Assembly: GCA_029582155.1 (NCBI GenBank)
Contig: CM055897.1
Coordinates: 19,209,535-19,273,534, forward strand
DNA: 64,000 nucleotides
Origin: Panopea generosa
Taxonomy: Eukaryota; Mollusca; Bivalvia; Adapedonta; Hiatellidae
Direction: 5' to 3'
Below the pieces are notes generated by a model. It saw nothing but the letters and a program-made list of their open reading frames with translations, ran no database searches and was not told the DNA's origin. Each line of letters starts with the position of its first letter. Positions within the stretch are counted from its first letter, which is position 1. Shown one piece after another: positions 1 through 17,600 of this stretch. Position numbers and translations under genes: made by a program.

Positions 1-735
1 TACCTGCCAGAATTTTTCCTAACATTTACGGCCGCATGGACATGTGTAAATCAACTATGCTACAGCTTTCTGTTTTGCATGAGATCCGCTTCACAAATTA
101 GATAAGACGAGTGAAAACGGGTATTCCGTATCGTTAACTGAATTATGTGTTGATTTGATAATTATTATAATTGTTTACTTTTCTATAAAATGTGTACCGT
201 TATTGTTGTGTTAGGCATTTATTTATATTTTAACTGTTGTTACTGTTCAAGTTGTTCAATTATTACCCAATAGGGTCAAGTGTTTGTAAAATGCAGTACA
301 AATAAGTATACCCTATTAACGAATTTATTAAAACTAGGTACCTGTAATAAAGTAACATCTCCATATAATTACTTATCAAATATACACGTACCTGCTAATG
401 TCCAACTTAAGGAAAAAAAATCAATCATCATGTTTAAATAATGCGATTTTTCGTGGAGCCCGTGGTATAGATGTAGAGCATTGGACCAAGGATAGGATGG
501 TCATTGGTCATTGGTTCGATCCCCGCCGCGGCTATATATGGTATTCTTGTGCAAAACACATTATTCGCATATGCTTAGTACTGGTTCTGTCTAGGAAGTT
601 TTCGAGGGTTACATGTCTAAGTTGTAAGAACTTATTTACAATCAATGTAAAAGAAATAAATTTAAATTTAAGAAAGCATAAAAAACATGCCTCTTGGAGA
701 AATTATATGTAAAAGGAAATATTATTCATTGAAAT
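1..735 (+). repeat. Segmental duplication, copy 1 (matches 9205-9925)
   Basis: This stretch aligns by eye, with many substitutions and small gaps, to 9205-9925. Shared landmarks are a CATGTGTAAATCAACTATG block near the start, GTGAAAACGGGTATTC, TTATTGTTGTGTTA and a tRNA-headed SINE at the same place. It lies beyond the 3' end of gene A just as the second copy lies beyond the 3' end of gene B, so the duplicated unit was a whole gene plus its 3' flank. No gene is seen in it; the 104-codon frame at 398-712 runs through the SINE and is not conserved. Confidence 0.8.
452..668 (+). mobile_element. SINE family 2 (tRNA-headed), degraded copy
   Basis: A tRNA-like head with an A-box-like stretch (GTGGTATAGATGTAGAGCA) and a B box (GGTTCGATCC) is followed by a body with TTAGTACTGGTTCT and AAGTTGTAAGAACTT, then an AAATAAATTTAAA tail. 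It matches copies at 9652, 12857 (minus) and 49225. It shares its location with the copy at 9652, so insertion predates the A/B duplication. Confidence 0.75.
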
Positions 736-1019
736 TGGTTCAAAACGACAGATAACCAACCAAATAATGATATCGTACTGACATCACAAATCCACACCAG
801 ATAAATACTGGTTCAGTTTTATCAACAACTGTATAGCAATATGTACGTCCGTACCGTGTATTAATGTCAAAATATTCAACACCAACATCTTTAGGAAAAA
901 GTGTCAATATATGTATATTCAAATTAATACTGTCTCGATATAATGCCAATGTAAGTATAACAATGTTCATTAGTGTTTTTGATGTTGTATTGTTGTTGTT
1001 GTATGGCGTCGCTTTGAAC

Positions 1020-2010
1020 AATTTTCAGTCATATCGCGATGGTTTCTACTTGAGACTATTTTGAGCGCTGCCATTGGTTTATCGTCGCGACGGTTTCGGT
1101 TTGAGACAGCATTCTGAGCGCTGCCATTGGCTTATCGTCGCGACGGTTTCGGTTTAAGACAGTATTCTGAGCGCTGCCATTTGTGTATCATCGCAATGAT
1201 TTCTGATTAAGACAGTATTCTGAGCCGCTGCTATTAGAGTACATCCCGACGATTTTTACTTGAGACAGTATTCTGAGCGCTGTCATTAGAGTATCATCGC
1301 GACGGTTACTATTTCAGACAGTATTCTGAGCGCTGTCATTGAAGTATCATCGCGACGGTTACTATTTCAGACAGTATTCTGAGCGCTGTCATTGGAGTAT
1401 CATCGCGACGGTTACTATTTCAGACAGTATTCTGAGCACTGAAATTGGAGTATCATCGCAACGATTCTACTTTAGACGGTTTTCTAAGCGCTGTCATTGG
1501 AGTATCATCGCGACGGTTACTATTTCAGACAGTATTCTAAGCGCTTACATTGGAGTATCATTGCGACATTTACTATTTTAGACAGTATTTTGAGCGCTGA
1601 CATTGGAGTATCATCGCGACGATTCTAATTGAGACAATTTTCTGAGCGCTGTTTTTGGAGTATCATCGCGACGGTCACTATTACAGAGCGCTGAAATAGG
1701 AGTATCATCGCAACGATTCTACTTGAGACCGTTTTCTAAGCGCTGTCATTGGATTATCATCGCGACGGTTACTATTTCAGACAGTATTCTGAGCGCTGAC
1801 ATTTGCGTATTATCGCGACAGTTACTATTTCAGATAGTATACTGAGCGCTGACATTGGCGTATCATCGCAACAATTCTACCTGCGACAGTATTCTGAGCG
1901 CTGACATTGGAGTATCATCGCGACAGTTACCATTTCAGACAATATTCTTAGCGCTGACATTGGCGTATCATCGCAACGATTTCTGCTTGAAACAGTATTC
2001 TAAGGTCTGC
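1020..2010. repeat. 53-bp minisatellite, about 18 copies
   Basis: Tandem units contain GAGCGCTGTCATTGGAGTAT and ATCGCGACGGTTACTATTTC. Successive unit starts at 1328, 1381 and 1434 give a 53-bp period. Units at the edges are more diverged than the centre. The matching place in the duplicated segment (about 10.03-10.15 kb) has no array, so it expanded after the duplication. Short open frames across it are shadows. Confidence 0.93.
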
Positions 2011-2843
2011 TATTAGAATATAATTCTGCAGACACACGTATTATTCTGAGACCTTGACGACCAAACCTAGAACTATACTGTAAAATCTAAGCACCAATTG
2101 AGGAAGCTTATAGTAGCATTTTTCTTTGACCTAGACAGAGATTGATTTCACGATTCGCTACATCTAAAACCACGCTTTTGTGTGTTTGTTTTAAAAATAA
2201 AAGATTAGTTAGATGTTATGTTGTGATTAAGCCAAGATATCCTTACGTATTCGAAAGCTCCGTTGAATAAAATGTACACCATGTCAGAGATAGTATATAT
2301 CCAGTCATGTTGTATCCGGAACTAAGTTAAACTTTCGTTTCTTGGAATGGTATGTATGCAATATGTTTGTAGATTACTTGAAAAGTATGGTCAATTGTGT
2401 TGTTTACTGAAAAATATATCGTCTAGCACACACGTGTTTTTTTATTTACCTTATTGTTTCCTATTTGAGTAGGAAGATGAAAGATATTTCATTATTATTA
2501 TAAAGAGTTATTTCAAATTAACAAGAAGCTACGTAACTTGCTTCATATGTACGTTAACATTATGGATAAATGCTAAAACTGATACTAAACGGTCCAATTT
2601 TATCCAGCAAACTTTGGCTTTGGAAGAGAATTCTGACACACCTGTAGCGGACGTGTATTTGAAATAATATTATAATTAAAATTATGTTTAAAATAATTTA
2701 ATATTATTTTCAAAAAATATATAATTGATTTTAAATATCTTATTAAAAATACAGTTATGACAAAGTGGTTCGATTGATATTCTGCGCTGTGTGGTTACTC
2801 TACCATAACGATGTATTGTACTTCTACACAGTTTGTGTTTTGA
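2011..2843. other. 3' flank of gene A, no gene seen
   Basis: AT-rich sequence between the minisatellite and gene A's stop codon. It aligns with the corresponding flank of gene B at about 10.15-10.83 kb. The part next to the stop (about 2745-2843) is the probable 3' UTR, conserved with gene B and with the orphan exon at 58.35 kb. No clear AATAAA was found here for gene A. Confidence 0.6.
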
Positions 2844-7011
<4,168 letters not shown>

Positions 7012-7125
7012 ACTATGTAATCAATTTTGAATTTATTATAGCCATGTGTCTACCTAAACAAACTGCAGAATGAAAACTTGTGCAAACAATAAGTCATATA
7101 AATGGAAATATATACCAGCAAACTG

Positions 7126-7136
7126 CCGCATTGCGG
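7126..7136 (-). promoter_or_regulatory. Shared promoter motif CCGCAATGCGG, gene A
   Basis: Read on the minus strand this is CCGCAATGCGG, a near-palindrome (CGCA, central base, TGCG), 115 bp upstream of the gene A ATG. The same core lies 92-121 bp upstream of the ATG in genes B, C and D. A factor-binding or core-promoter role is inferred from position and conservation only. Confidence 0.6.
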
Positions 7137-9204
7137 ATCTTTTCGCTTTTTGTTATTCAAATTCACCTGCTAGGTATTTATTGCAAAGTTGTATATAATG
7201 TGTAAATTGAGGTATTTCAGCATAAAAGAGTTGTGCATGATATAACATAATTGTAGATGAAGCGACTGATTATATATTTGTCAAACGATATTAAAAGAAT
7301 AAAAAAAAGAAAACGTTTTCATAGACGCTCACCAAACCAAAGTTGTTCATCCGTGAACTACATATCACTTCATTTATGCGTTCATTACCTCTATAAAGCT
7401 ATCTCGTATATTGAATTGTGTTTCTATATTTTGCACAGGGACTTTTTTGTTGTGGGTGTTGTTTAACCAAACCATCAGTTCACTGTTTCACTGAAATAAC
7501 ATGTTCAATTCACTCTCGATGTTGAGGACGGTGGGATTTGTTTTGTGGAGGAGAGGGATGAAATACAATAGTCCCCGAATGATTTAGTTGTTTTTATTGT
7601 TGTTGTTTTCTGGTTTAACTATAATTCTCCCTTAAAAGTTTTCGCTTAACTGAAAATTATGAAATTAATATATCTGGAGTTATTGTGCAGAGCCTAAATA
7701 AGATTTTATTTTAAAAGAAACATAACTGGTTATTGATTGTACACCATCATATTTCGGATAATCGTTGTTTCGGGTTATCGTTGTCAAATACAATCAAACG
7801 TGTGTCCTTTTTTTCAGGTTTACATGTTCTTAAATGTTGCTTAGATGTATTTTTCTGGAAAAATAACAAAACTAAATCACATAGTCATATAAGAAAGAAG
7901 CCGGAAGATGTTTGAACTATTTGAACTACATTGGAATACACCAAGCAATATAGTTGACCTACATCCCCAGGATCTAAATAATATATAGGTGGTTAAGGTC
8001 TCACTTAAGAATTACCTCCCCCATATGACGATATCAAGATTATTACGCCCGAGAAAGAGCTATGGAATTTGGTTTGGCTAATTTGATTTGAAAATGCGTT
8101 AAATGCTCATGTTTTTTCTACAGATGAGAAGAATGGAACATTATCAGTTGTTGTGCCAGGTTTGGCTGACACTGGGTGCTGTTTGATGAAGCTATAACAG
8201 TTTGAAGATGCGTAGTGATACACTGCAAGAAATGAACAGAATCTATGGAAACAATATCCTATTACCGCTGAGGTCACGGATTCGAAGCCAGACTGGTCCA
8301 ATGACTTTATGTGATATTGTTTGCGATTTAACATTTGTCCTATGAAGATTTTTTCGGAGGTTTTCCACCATTGATCTGACTAGTTGCCAGAATATTATAA
8401 TTTATTATGTGTTATTGTTTAGAAATGACCTTTCATCATGGTCCCTTCTACTGTCTTTAGTGAGAAAATAAATACCGAACAAATTACATATATAACACAT
8501 AATGATCTTTTTTTATATAAAACATGGATAAAATCTCATTTTGTTTTACTATTTTAAACTTGCATATGTACAAGGAGATATATTCTGAAAATTAATGTCA
8601 CGTTAACGGTGATTTGAAAATATTAAAACGTTACTTCACGTCTGTATATTCTATAGAGATGTTTCTTATCTGGCCAGGAAATGTTTCCACTTAATTGTCG
8701 AACAAATCTCATGACATTTTTAATTTAAATTTGATTGCAGGGTTATATGCTTATTTTATGTTCAATTTGACTCGAACATGTTCTCCAAGCCACTTCTTTA
8801 CTACAAAGACTATAGATTGATTAATTGATCGAATAGTTAGAGTCATTTTTATGCCATCGAGGGCTCACAGACGATCAGTTAACCTATCCACTGTTTCCTG
8901 CGATCCTGGAAGGTTAACCAGTACTCGAGCACACCCACACCATACGGGTATTAAAAAAACTAGGCTGAAGCAAAAATGAGAAAAAACATAACCAAAAGGA
9001 GACGTTTCATTAAACACAGCCACATCATTATTACAAAGAGTGTATAAACCAACTATAATAAGTACAGTACATATTTACAGAAGAAGTGACACTTTGTCAC
9101 TTGGAAGCTTCAACCTGGTTAACGGATACACCCAACCATACTCTTTCCCCGTCGTCACATTACAAGCGTTACGGTATAAATAAAACCATCCACAAGACCA
9201 TTCT
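7137..9204. other. Intergenic region upstream of gene A, no gene seen
   Basis: AT-rich sequence between the gene A promoter and the duplicated flank of gene B. It contains a dispersed repeat at 7970-8225 shared with gene D intron 4, followed by a B-box-like GGATTCGAAGCC near 8280. Open frames at 7257, 7733 and 8107 are short and unconserved. Confidence 0.5.
7970..8225 (+). repeat. Dispersed repeat, copy 1 (also 45915-46150)
   Basis: Shares an ordered series of blocks with 45915-46150: GTCTCACTTAAGA, TACCTC, CAAGATTATTACGCCC, TTGAAAATGC, TGTTTGATGAAGCTATAACA and ATGCGTAGTG. Both copies are in the plus orientation. No coding frame or terminal repeats are recognised, so the class is unknown. 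Confidence 0.7.
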
Positions 9205-9925
9205 CTGACAGATTCGACCGCATGCACATGTGTAAATCAACTATGTTACAGCTTCTTTCTTGCATATGATCCGCTTCACGTATCAAAATAGAGTCGTGAA
9301 AACGGGTATTCGGTATCGTTCGCTAAATAAGGATTGTGTTAATGCGATTTTTTAATATTTGTGTATTTTTCTATAAAGTGTGCCTTAATTGTTGTGTTAA
9401 GCGTTTGTTTATATTTTTACTGTTGTTACTACGTTCATGTTGTTCTAATAGTGGCCAAATAGACCCATATGTTTGTAAAAGTCTCAGTACAAATTATTTT
9501 ACCTTTTTAATACATTTATGTCAAACTAGCTCACTGTAATGAAATAGTTTATAAGTAACACCTACATATAATTAATTATTGTATTTACCTGCTTTTGTCC
9601 AGGTTAAGAAAAAGGAATCAGTTGCCATTTAATTGAATTATGCAATTATACATTGAGCGCGTGGTCCAGTGGTAGAGCATTAGACCCATGATCGGATGGT
9701 CTCGGATTCGATCCTCACCTTGGCTATATATTATAGTTTTCTTGAGCAAAATCCTTTATCTTCGTATCCTTAGTAATGGTCCTACCCAGAAATAATTCGA
9801 GAGTGATTTTTCTAAGTTGTTATAATTTGGTTACAATCGATGTAAAAAGGTTTGAAAATTAAATTTTAAAACACGTTATTCATAAATTTGCATGACATTT
9901 GGAGGAACAATAAATGCAAGAGAAA
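9205..9925 (+). repeat. Segmental duplication, copy 2 (matches 1-735)
   Basis: Homologous to 1-735, including CATGTGTAAATCAACTATG and GTGAAAACGGGTATTC, and carrying the same SINE insertion. The homology continues patchily toward gene B with the 3' flank of gene A, interrupted in copy 1 by the 53-bp minisatellite. Confidence 0.8.
9652..9868 (+). mobile_element. SINE family 2 (tRNA-headed)
   Basis: Head GTGGTCCAGTGGTAGAGCAT (A box) and GATTCGATCC (B box), then the family body TTAGTAATGGTCCTACCCAG and AAGTTGTTATAAT, with a decayed A/T-rich tail. It shares its location with the copy at 452-668. Confidence 0.8.
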
Positions 9926-10737
9926 ACTGAATTAAATACATTTAAGTACGTCCGAAGCGGAAGATAATCACCGAGTATGCGGTATTAGTTTTAGTACTAT
10001 TAACAATTATATAACAATGCATGTGTCCGTACCATTCATATCAAAGAATCGATCCATCAATATATTCTGGAAAAACTGTTGAAAGTTATCAAAAATTTAT
10101 ACTATTTATTATGGTATAATGTAAGTCTAAAATTGTCTTTTACTGTTGTTTGAAATATAAAAGACAAGTTTTAGCATTTACGTTGTGATAAAGCCTAGAA
10201 CTCAAAACGGATTCATGCATTCCGTTAAAAATATAAACCGGAGAAAGTGATAGACTTAGTGCTGTATTCGAAATTTAATTTAACTGTCGTATCTTGGAAT
10301 GGTGACATATATCGTAGATACATGCCAATTTGTGTTCAGTTTTGTTGTTTTCTGAAAATGGTATCGTTCAGTTTACAAGTGTTTTAATATTTGATTTATT
10401 TTTCTTATTAAAATCTGAGGGTACAAAAGCTTTTCTTAACCACGTATTATAATTGATTTATTCAACATTAACTCAAACTACGTAACTTGACTCATATGCG
10501 TCCGATAACATCATGGGTAAATGCTAAATAATTATGTTACTGAACGGTTTTAAGCAGCAATTATTTTATCCAGGAGAGATGGCTTATTGGTTTTTCAAAT
10601 CACTCTTTTGGAAGATAATTCTGAAATATTCTACCAAATGTATATATAAAATAATAGGTCATTTTCGAAACGTATGTTTAAAATAATATTCCAGATCTAA
10701 ATACTTTAAGAAAAAACAAACAAATGATATAAAATGG

Positions 10738-10743
10738 TTTATT
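10738..10743 (-). terminator. Candidate poly(A) signal of gene B
   Basis: AATAAA on the minus strand about 90 bp past the gene B stop, inside a 3' UTR conserved with the orphan exon's downstream sequence (TTTTGTCAGATATTTAT is shared). Use of the signal is inferred. Confidence 0.4.
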
Positions 10744-10833
10744 AGAAATAAATATCTGACAAAATGGTTAGATGAGTAATCGCTATACGGGTTCATGACA
10801 TCGTACTATACTGCTACACAGTTTATGTTTTGA

Positions 10834-11604
10834 CTATTTACCTTCCATCATATTGACAAATTCTGAAACGAGAATAAGACTATTTAGGATTAAGTGTGAA
10901 AGAAGATATACTGTCACTCTGGAACTAAACGATAATTTGATGACATTGCAATGTCTTATATAACTGGAAGAAATATACGAATAAATATATGAACAAATGG
11001 TACCATCTAGCCCACAAAACATACCTTCATAGTTAACTTGCCCATCACCATCTATATCTGCCTCTCTTATCATTTCATCTACCTCTTCATCTGTTAACTT
11101 TTCGCCAAGATTTGTCATGACATGTCTCAGTTCCGAAGCTGATATGAAACCATTTCCGTCTTTATCAAACACTTTAAATGCTTCTTTCATTTCCTCATCG
11201 GTATCTGCGTCTTTCATTTTCTTTGACATCATTGTAAGAAATTCGGGAAAATCAATATTTCCGTTACCTGATATCAAAACATGTAGTAGTTAATTTAAAT
11301 GTGTTATATATACAATACATTATGCTACAGTTTGGTTTTCTGCATGTATGTCTTTTTCGAATTTTTTCAGCAGTGTTTTAGATAATGGCCGTCAGCGCAT
11401 TTAAACATCATTCCTGGAATCAGCTAGGCGGATAACCAGTACAAGACACACATTATCCATACAAACCGCCGACTGATTTCCCCAACTATTCAGAGGTGAG
11501 ATATTCGTGACCGTAGAAAAAAACTTAAATTTAATATATTAGAATGGATTTTGTTTAACTTTTTTTCCTAACAGTCCTTTTTAACGACGGAAATTTCAAA
11601 AAAT

Positions 11605-11654
<50 letters not shown>

Positions 11655-14600
11655 AGAGTGTGTCAGAAACCTAAAAAGTAGTTGAACAGTTTCATTCTTC
11701 CCTAGGACAAAACAAACTTAACGTCAGCATCTACTTCATTTATCATATCTTGAAGTTCAGCTTCTGTTGGATTCTGACCAAGTGATCTCATAACCGTTCC
11801 TAGTTCCTTTGTTGTAATTGTGCCATCGCTATCTTTGTCAAACAGACAGAACGCTTCTTTAATTTCTATAATATGCGAATCATAAACATTATATAGTCGA
11901 GAAAAAGAAAGGTGCATACAAGATGGACTTATTTTAATACATGTAACTTGACACTAACTGTTTCACTTTGTTTTTAAAACAAAGAATTGACGAGAACGTT
12001 TATGTTAACATATATTCAAAATATCATGATATGTATTTATAATTCTAATTAAATGATATATTTTATGTGTGTCTATTAATTATGCCAAGTAATTAAATAA
12101 ATATATAATAGATATTGTAATTGCTCGTTGACAAACATGCAATTAAAGTACTGGTCTGATAAAGATATTGTCATTTCCGTAATAAAGATCTTTTAGTACT
12201 ACATTTATGTCGAAATATCTTTTAAAATTTAGAAATATTGATTTATATCAATTTAACTTATATTGTTTCTTTGTCATGTCTTTGTCTATATTTGTCGGTA
12301 TTTGTCAGTATCATCTATTTGTCTTTAACGGCTACTGCTAACTTTTGCTCCCTGGAAATGAGGTCATCGACATAAGAAAGCTCCTATCCATGGATATCTC
12401 GTAAAGCATACGGGACTATTTCAGACATTTCTCAAGAGTTATCCGATAACTGCCCCTGCGCAGTTTGATGATAGTGGAGATGAATCCAATTACTTCCCTT
12501 AGACCGCGATAAAACATACAGGTATCGTTCCACTCTGACACTAAAACTAAGTATGCGTGACGTGTTATATATGCCCTCGGGTTCAATTTGACAATGTCTT
12601 ATATATGTCCTTGTTTTGATAAGGGCGTTTTGGTAATTTTGATGTGTGGATAAAGTTAAATGTGTAAAAATATAACATAGATTAATGATTTTAATGATTT
12701 TTTTACAAGTTATGATATACTTTGATATAGTTTATTTTATTATACATAAAGATTGATTATTTTGTGTAACTATAGATAAATGAAATTATTACGGTTAAGT
12801 GATTATATAAACTTATAAAAGCGACAGAATGACAATGAGACATAATGTCTTTATTTTTTAAACTTATTTATTTTTCTTCGATTGTGAAAAAAGTTCTTAC
12901 AACTTAGGCAAATCATACACGAAGTCTTCATGGGTATGACCAGTACTAAATATATGCGGAAAAGGTGTCCTGCTCAAGGACACCACACATAGCCGTAGCA
13001 GAGGATCAAATCCACGACCCACCGATCATAGGTTCAGTACTTTATCACTGGACTAAGCGCTTCACTATTCACAGAGAATAATTCTTTTAAGAACCTCGTG
13101 CTATACTATCTAATTGATTATGTTGTTACAACAGATTAATATGTTTTGCATACCACTTCAATATACGAGAGGATCTTTTTAAAAAAAAACAAAAAAAACT
13201 TAACACTCTACGAAAGTTAAGAAAAAATATTAAGTTGTTTAAAGAATTATTACCAATACATTTAATTAATAAAATCATCGCATAATTCAGAAATACATAC
13301 ATTCGAAAACCGCTAACATTTTTCCTCCCGTTCTATTATCTGTTTATAAAACTTTAATTTGTTATCAATTTATCTGAATATCTATGTTAAATCAAACAGC
13401 TAGTTTTTAAAAAAATGTGTGATGCCAAACTTGTGTTGAAATATAATTACTCAACTACATCCTAACAAATTATATTATTACCTCCCAATAAAATTACAAG
13501 TTTTGCCTCCGGGCAGGGGAAGTCGGTAATTAAGGTCATAAATAAACACTGGCTTATTCCATTGTTTGAGATTTGAAAAACAGACAGGCGCGGGGCAGGG
13601 GGTCTCTGTTTTTTTTGTACAAGGATTATTAGATTTACTTATCTTAGGAAAACGTTTAAATTCAATATGCTGTAATATTTATAAACATTTGATATTGGTT
13701 TATCATAACGAACTTGTATTTAGTTAATTACACGTATCAATGCGATGTCTATAAAACAACCATAATAATACACAAAATGAAACATGTTTGCAGTTAGAAT
13801 ATCTATTTCGGATAACTAAACTTAATGAAGTAATCTCAGTACCTTCATATTTCTTTAAATAACTAAATAATTTTATTTTCGTTCCGCAAAACACTATTCA
13901 TTTCATAGTTATAATTTTTATTTTTGTCTCATCTATATACACGTCATATAACAAAAGAGCTATATTAGCGTTTAAACTTGTACAAAGCCATTCTAAAAGA
14001 ATTATAAGATTGATTGATTGATTCATTGATTGATTGATTCATTGATTCATTCATTCATTCATTCATTCATTCATTCATTCATTCATTCATTCATTCATTC
14101 ATTCATTCTTAATGTATATTAATGTAAAGCACAATCATTTTACACGATAAAGCTCTATGTAAAATATTGCTAATCTTTATACTTAAAGCTGCAATCAACC
14201 AAGTTTTGAATTAAAAGCGGAAGAAGAAAAGAGCACTATTGCGCATTTTCAAAATTATCTTAAAAAGATCATTAAATTGAGTAATTCAAAACAATGATAT
14301 GCTAATTATGCTGTATTAACATACTTATCAACCAATTACATTATCAAATCTCTTTGTTCAATTAATATGCCTCGCGTAAAGTGTTGTTGTTATTTAGTCA
14401 CTGGTTTTGAGTTTTATTGATTTTCTTTCTATGACCACTGAATTATTTCATAACAAAGACACTAAAACATATATTTGTGCGAAAGAAATACACCATTAAA
14501 TTATGTTTTGTTTTACAAAAGAAATGTACTTGAATTGGAAGTGTTTTGAAGGTTCTTTAGTTAAAATATGAAATTAAAATAAATCTATTATTTAGAATAT

Positions 14601-17600
14601 AAGTAAAATACATAAATAAAAACAACACTTTAAACTACACATAACTTGCAATATTACCATGTGTATATAAGCATTTCGGGACTGACCAACATCTGCCGGC
14701 TGATATAGCGACATACATACTGTATTTAATTGGGTACTGTAATATGCTGTATTGGGTTCAATAGTACGCTCTATTGAACATACAGAAAATAAATCAGAAA
14801 TACATTTTGTCTCATTTTCAAATCAAAATTGAAGCAAGATGCAAGTATCATATTTTCTATATCAAACTATCATCGTAAAGAGAATTTTATTTGCAATGAA
14901 CGTATACGTTGTAATAGGTTGGCAAAAATTCACAACTAAGGTTTATAAGACATTAAAAGTGGCCGAAAACGTGATTTGAGTATTTTTTATATAGAACATA
15001 TAAGGAGCATATATGCTGTTATAAAATCAAAAATGGAAGCAAGAAGACGTAAACTTATTTTAATTTTTATAACTTAATGGCTAGGCGTTGTAATAAGTTG
15101 GCAATTTAATAATGAAAAAGTTATAACGATAAAATTAAATTTCTCCTATATGTTTCTATGTAAACCAAATATGACGGTTTAGCCAGGTAAGTAGTAAAAA
15201 ACACCGATATCAAGGGGGGTAACTTCTCTCGATAAGTCAGTGGGATGTCTGAAATAGTCCCACATGGGGACGTAACTTGCTGGCTATTGTACAATGTGTA
15301 CAAGTACGGTTATAAGACTTCCTCACCTCTGTTTCGTGTGATCTTTATTTATATACGTATGACGTTTTCTTTTTATACAAAGACTGCTTGAAATGTTTTT
15401 TTGTATGTTAAAAGATATGATTCGACAGATATGAATTTTGAAATACATATAGTCTTCTCATTATATTTTGAATCCTACGTAATCTTTGTATTATTCTATA
15501 TACATTGACACACCGCCACATTTGAAGAGACATGTCATGCGAAGCTTCGTTATAATGACGACATTTTGTGCATCTGGTAAAGCACGTCTAAACTACCGTT
15601 TAGCGGTTTTTTACTGACCGTTCCAGAGCGGTAATTCTTGGTAACGTACATGTTATCATTGCACAAATTTTAAGGTAGTTCTTTCGGTGTCTCTTTCATT
15701 TTAACGTCTGAATATATTAATACATTTCATATAAACTTATTACTTTAATAGAAATAGTACTTGACTCAGTGTTGCTATTATTTCTGATTCTTCTGGACCA
15801 GTCTTGTTCGAAATCAGAACACCGCTTAAGCCGATGCTATGGAGCGATAGGAGTGTCAATACAAGTATAATAGGTTCTAGTCCTAGACGAATACTTTGTC
15901 AAGATATCCACCTATGAGATTGTATTTGACGAGGCAGTGAATTTGTTGATAATAAAATTTAAGAAAGCACAACAGAATATAAATTGCATTACAAACCTAC
16001 AATCTGTTCCTCGTTGAGGTGGTCAACCTATATGGTATAAAACATAAAAAAATAGCTTGTAGTTAACATACTTTTAAACAGTTTATCGAATTATCCACTG
16101 TGTGATCACCGACAATTGAAGGTTTGATATCAAAGCAGTTTGACTACTACAAATCCTTCTAGCATTAAGTATAATGAAAATGATTAAAGAAAGTCAAAAG
16201 ACGATAGAGCGTTGCACAATGATATTGAATTACCTTTGTGAAATATTCCTTTGTTTTTGTTGCAATAAAGTACATAATATGTAGTAATTTAACAATGTTC
16301 GGTACAATTTATAAATCGATATCAGCATAATGCATTATAAGTACAATAGGCATTATCGTAGCTTTTGACTTTACATTTAAACTATATATCGATACTGTCG
16401 ACAATGTACAACTCAGCATTACAATATCTTCCTTTTATCACGATTTCATCTAATAAACGAGGTTAGATTCAAACAACCGGCCGATACCTTGATCATATTG
16501 TCTTTGTTCTTTCGTATTGAACCAGGCTCCTGTTTCAACAACATATACTTTAACACTTCAAAACTTCTATGAAAAGCAGTCAGGTGATCATAACTTTAGA
16601 TTGGTTTTAGTAAATCTACATATGGTTCCATTGGTATTGACTATATAATAAATAAATAATCAGTCAAAACTTAGTAAAGTTTTTAAGATTTTATGTAAAA
16701 TGTTGGTGCAACAGAAGTCAGATCGGTTCGGATTATCCGAGAATGTGTCATATGACGTCATAGGTTTCCTCCATAACAATGCCAATACAATAAATATTAT
16801 TGTAAATTGGTGCTCTTGTAAAACACTTAAGATAGTATTTCATAATAAGTATTATAATAAATGGGTGCGTTTTTGTATAATACTTACATAACATATTATA
16901 GTATGCTAATCACTATTATGAATGGGAGCACTTTAGCCTTTGGCCTCATGTAAATTCTTTACATAACATCTGGTCATAAATATTTTAGTGAAAAGGGACT
17001 CTTCAAAATATTACTATTGCCATAAATTTAGAGAATATATTTATTAGTTATTTTCTTAGTATAACAATAGATTTTAATATTTGTATATCCTTTTTTTTCT
17101 GATTTCTCTATTTAATGTTATGATTTTTAGTAAAAATTTTATCATGTTAAATTATATTTTGTCCCACCTGTAATCTTAAAGATGCCTCACCTTTATCGTC
17201 GATATATGTCCGAACCTAGTAGTAACACTGCACATTTATATCAAACATCATTCAATTATTACGGATATTCTATTCAATAACGTATATGTTGTCTCTGTAG
17301 TGTAATTATTTTTCATTTTATTAAATCGCGGTCCATGAAATAGTCACATATTCGCCATTATTGAGTATACCAAAATATTGACGAATAAAAAGGAAAATGC
17401 CGACATGTGTATTAACGAATTTCTTATAAAATAAATAAGCTACACGCACTGAATCAATCATTATATTCGAATGGGACCGTCCATAATGTGATGATTCAAT
17501 AAACTTCTCATCATTTGCTGAACAGAAAGCTATAGGTGACGCATCTTGAAGGTGAACGATATTTTAATTCAGTGAATAGACACAAGTGTTTAACTGTTTG

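Noticed and set aside
398-1581. Short frames at 398, 740, 864 and 1339
   Set aside because: They cross a SINE, the duplicated flank or the 53-bp minisatellite and are not kept in the paralogous segment.
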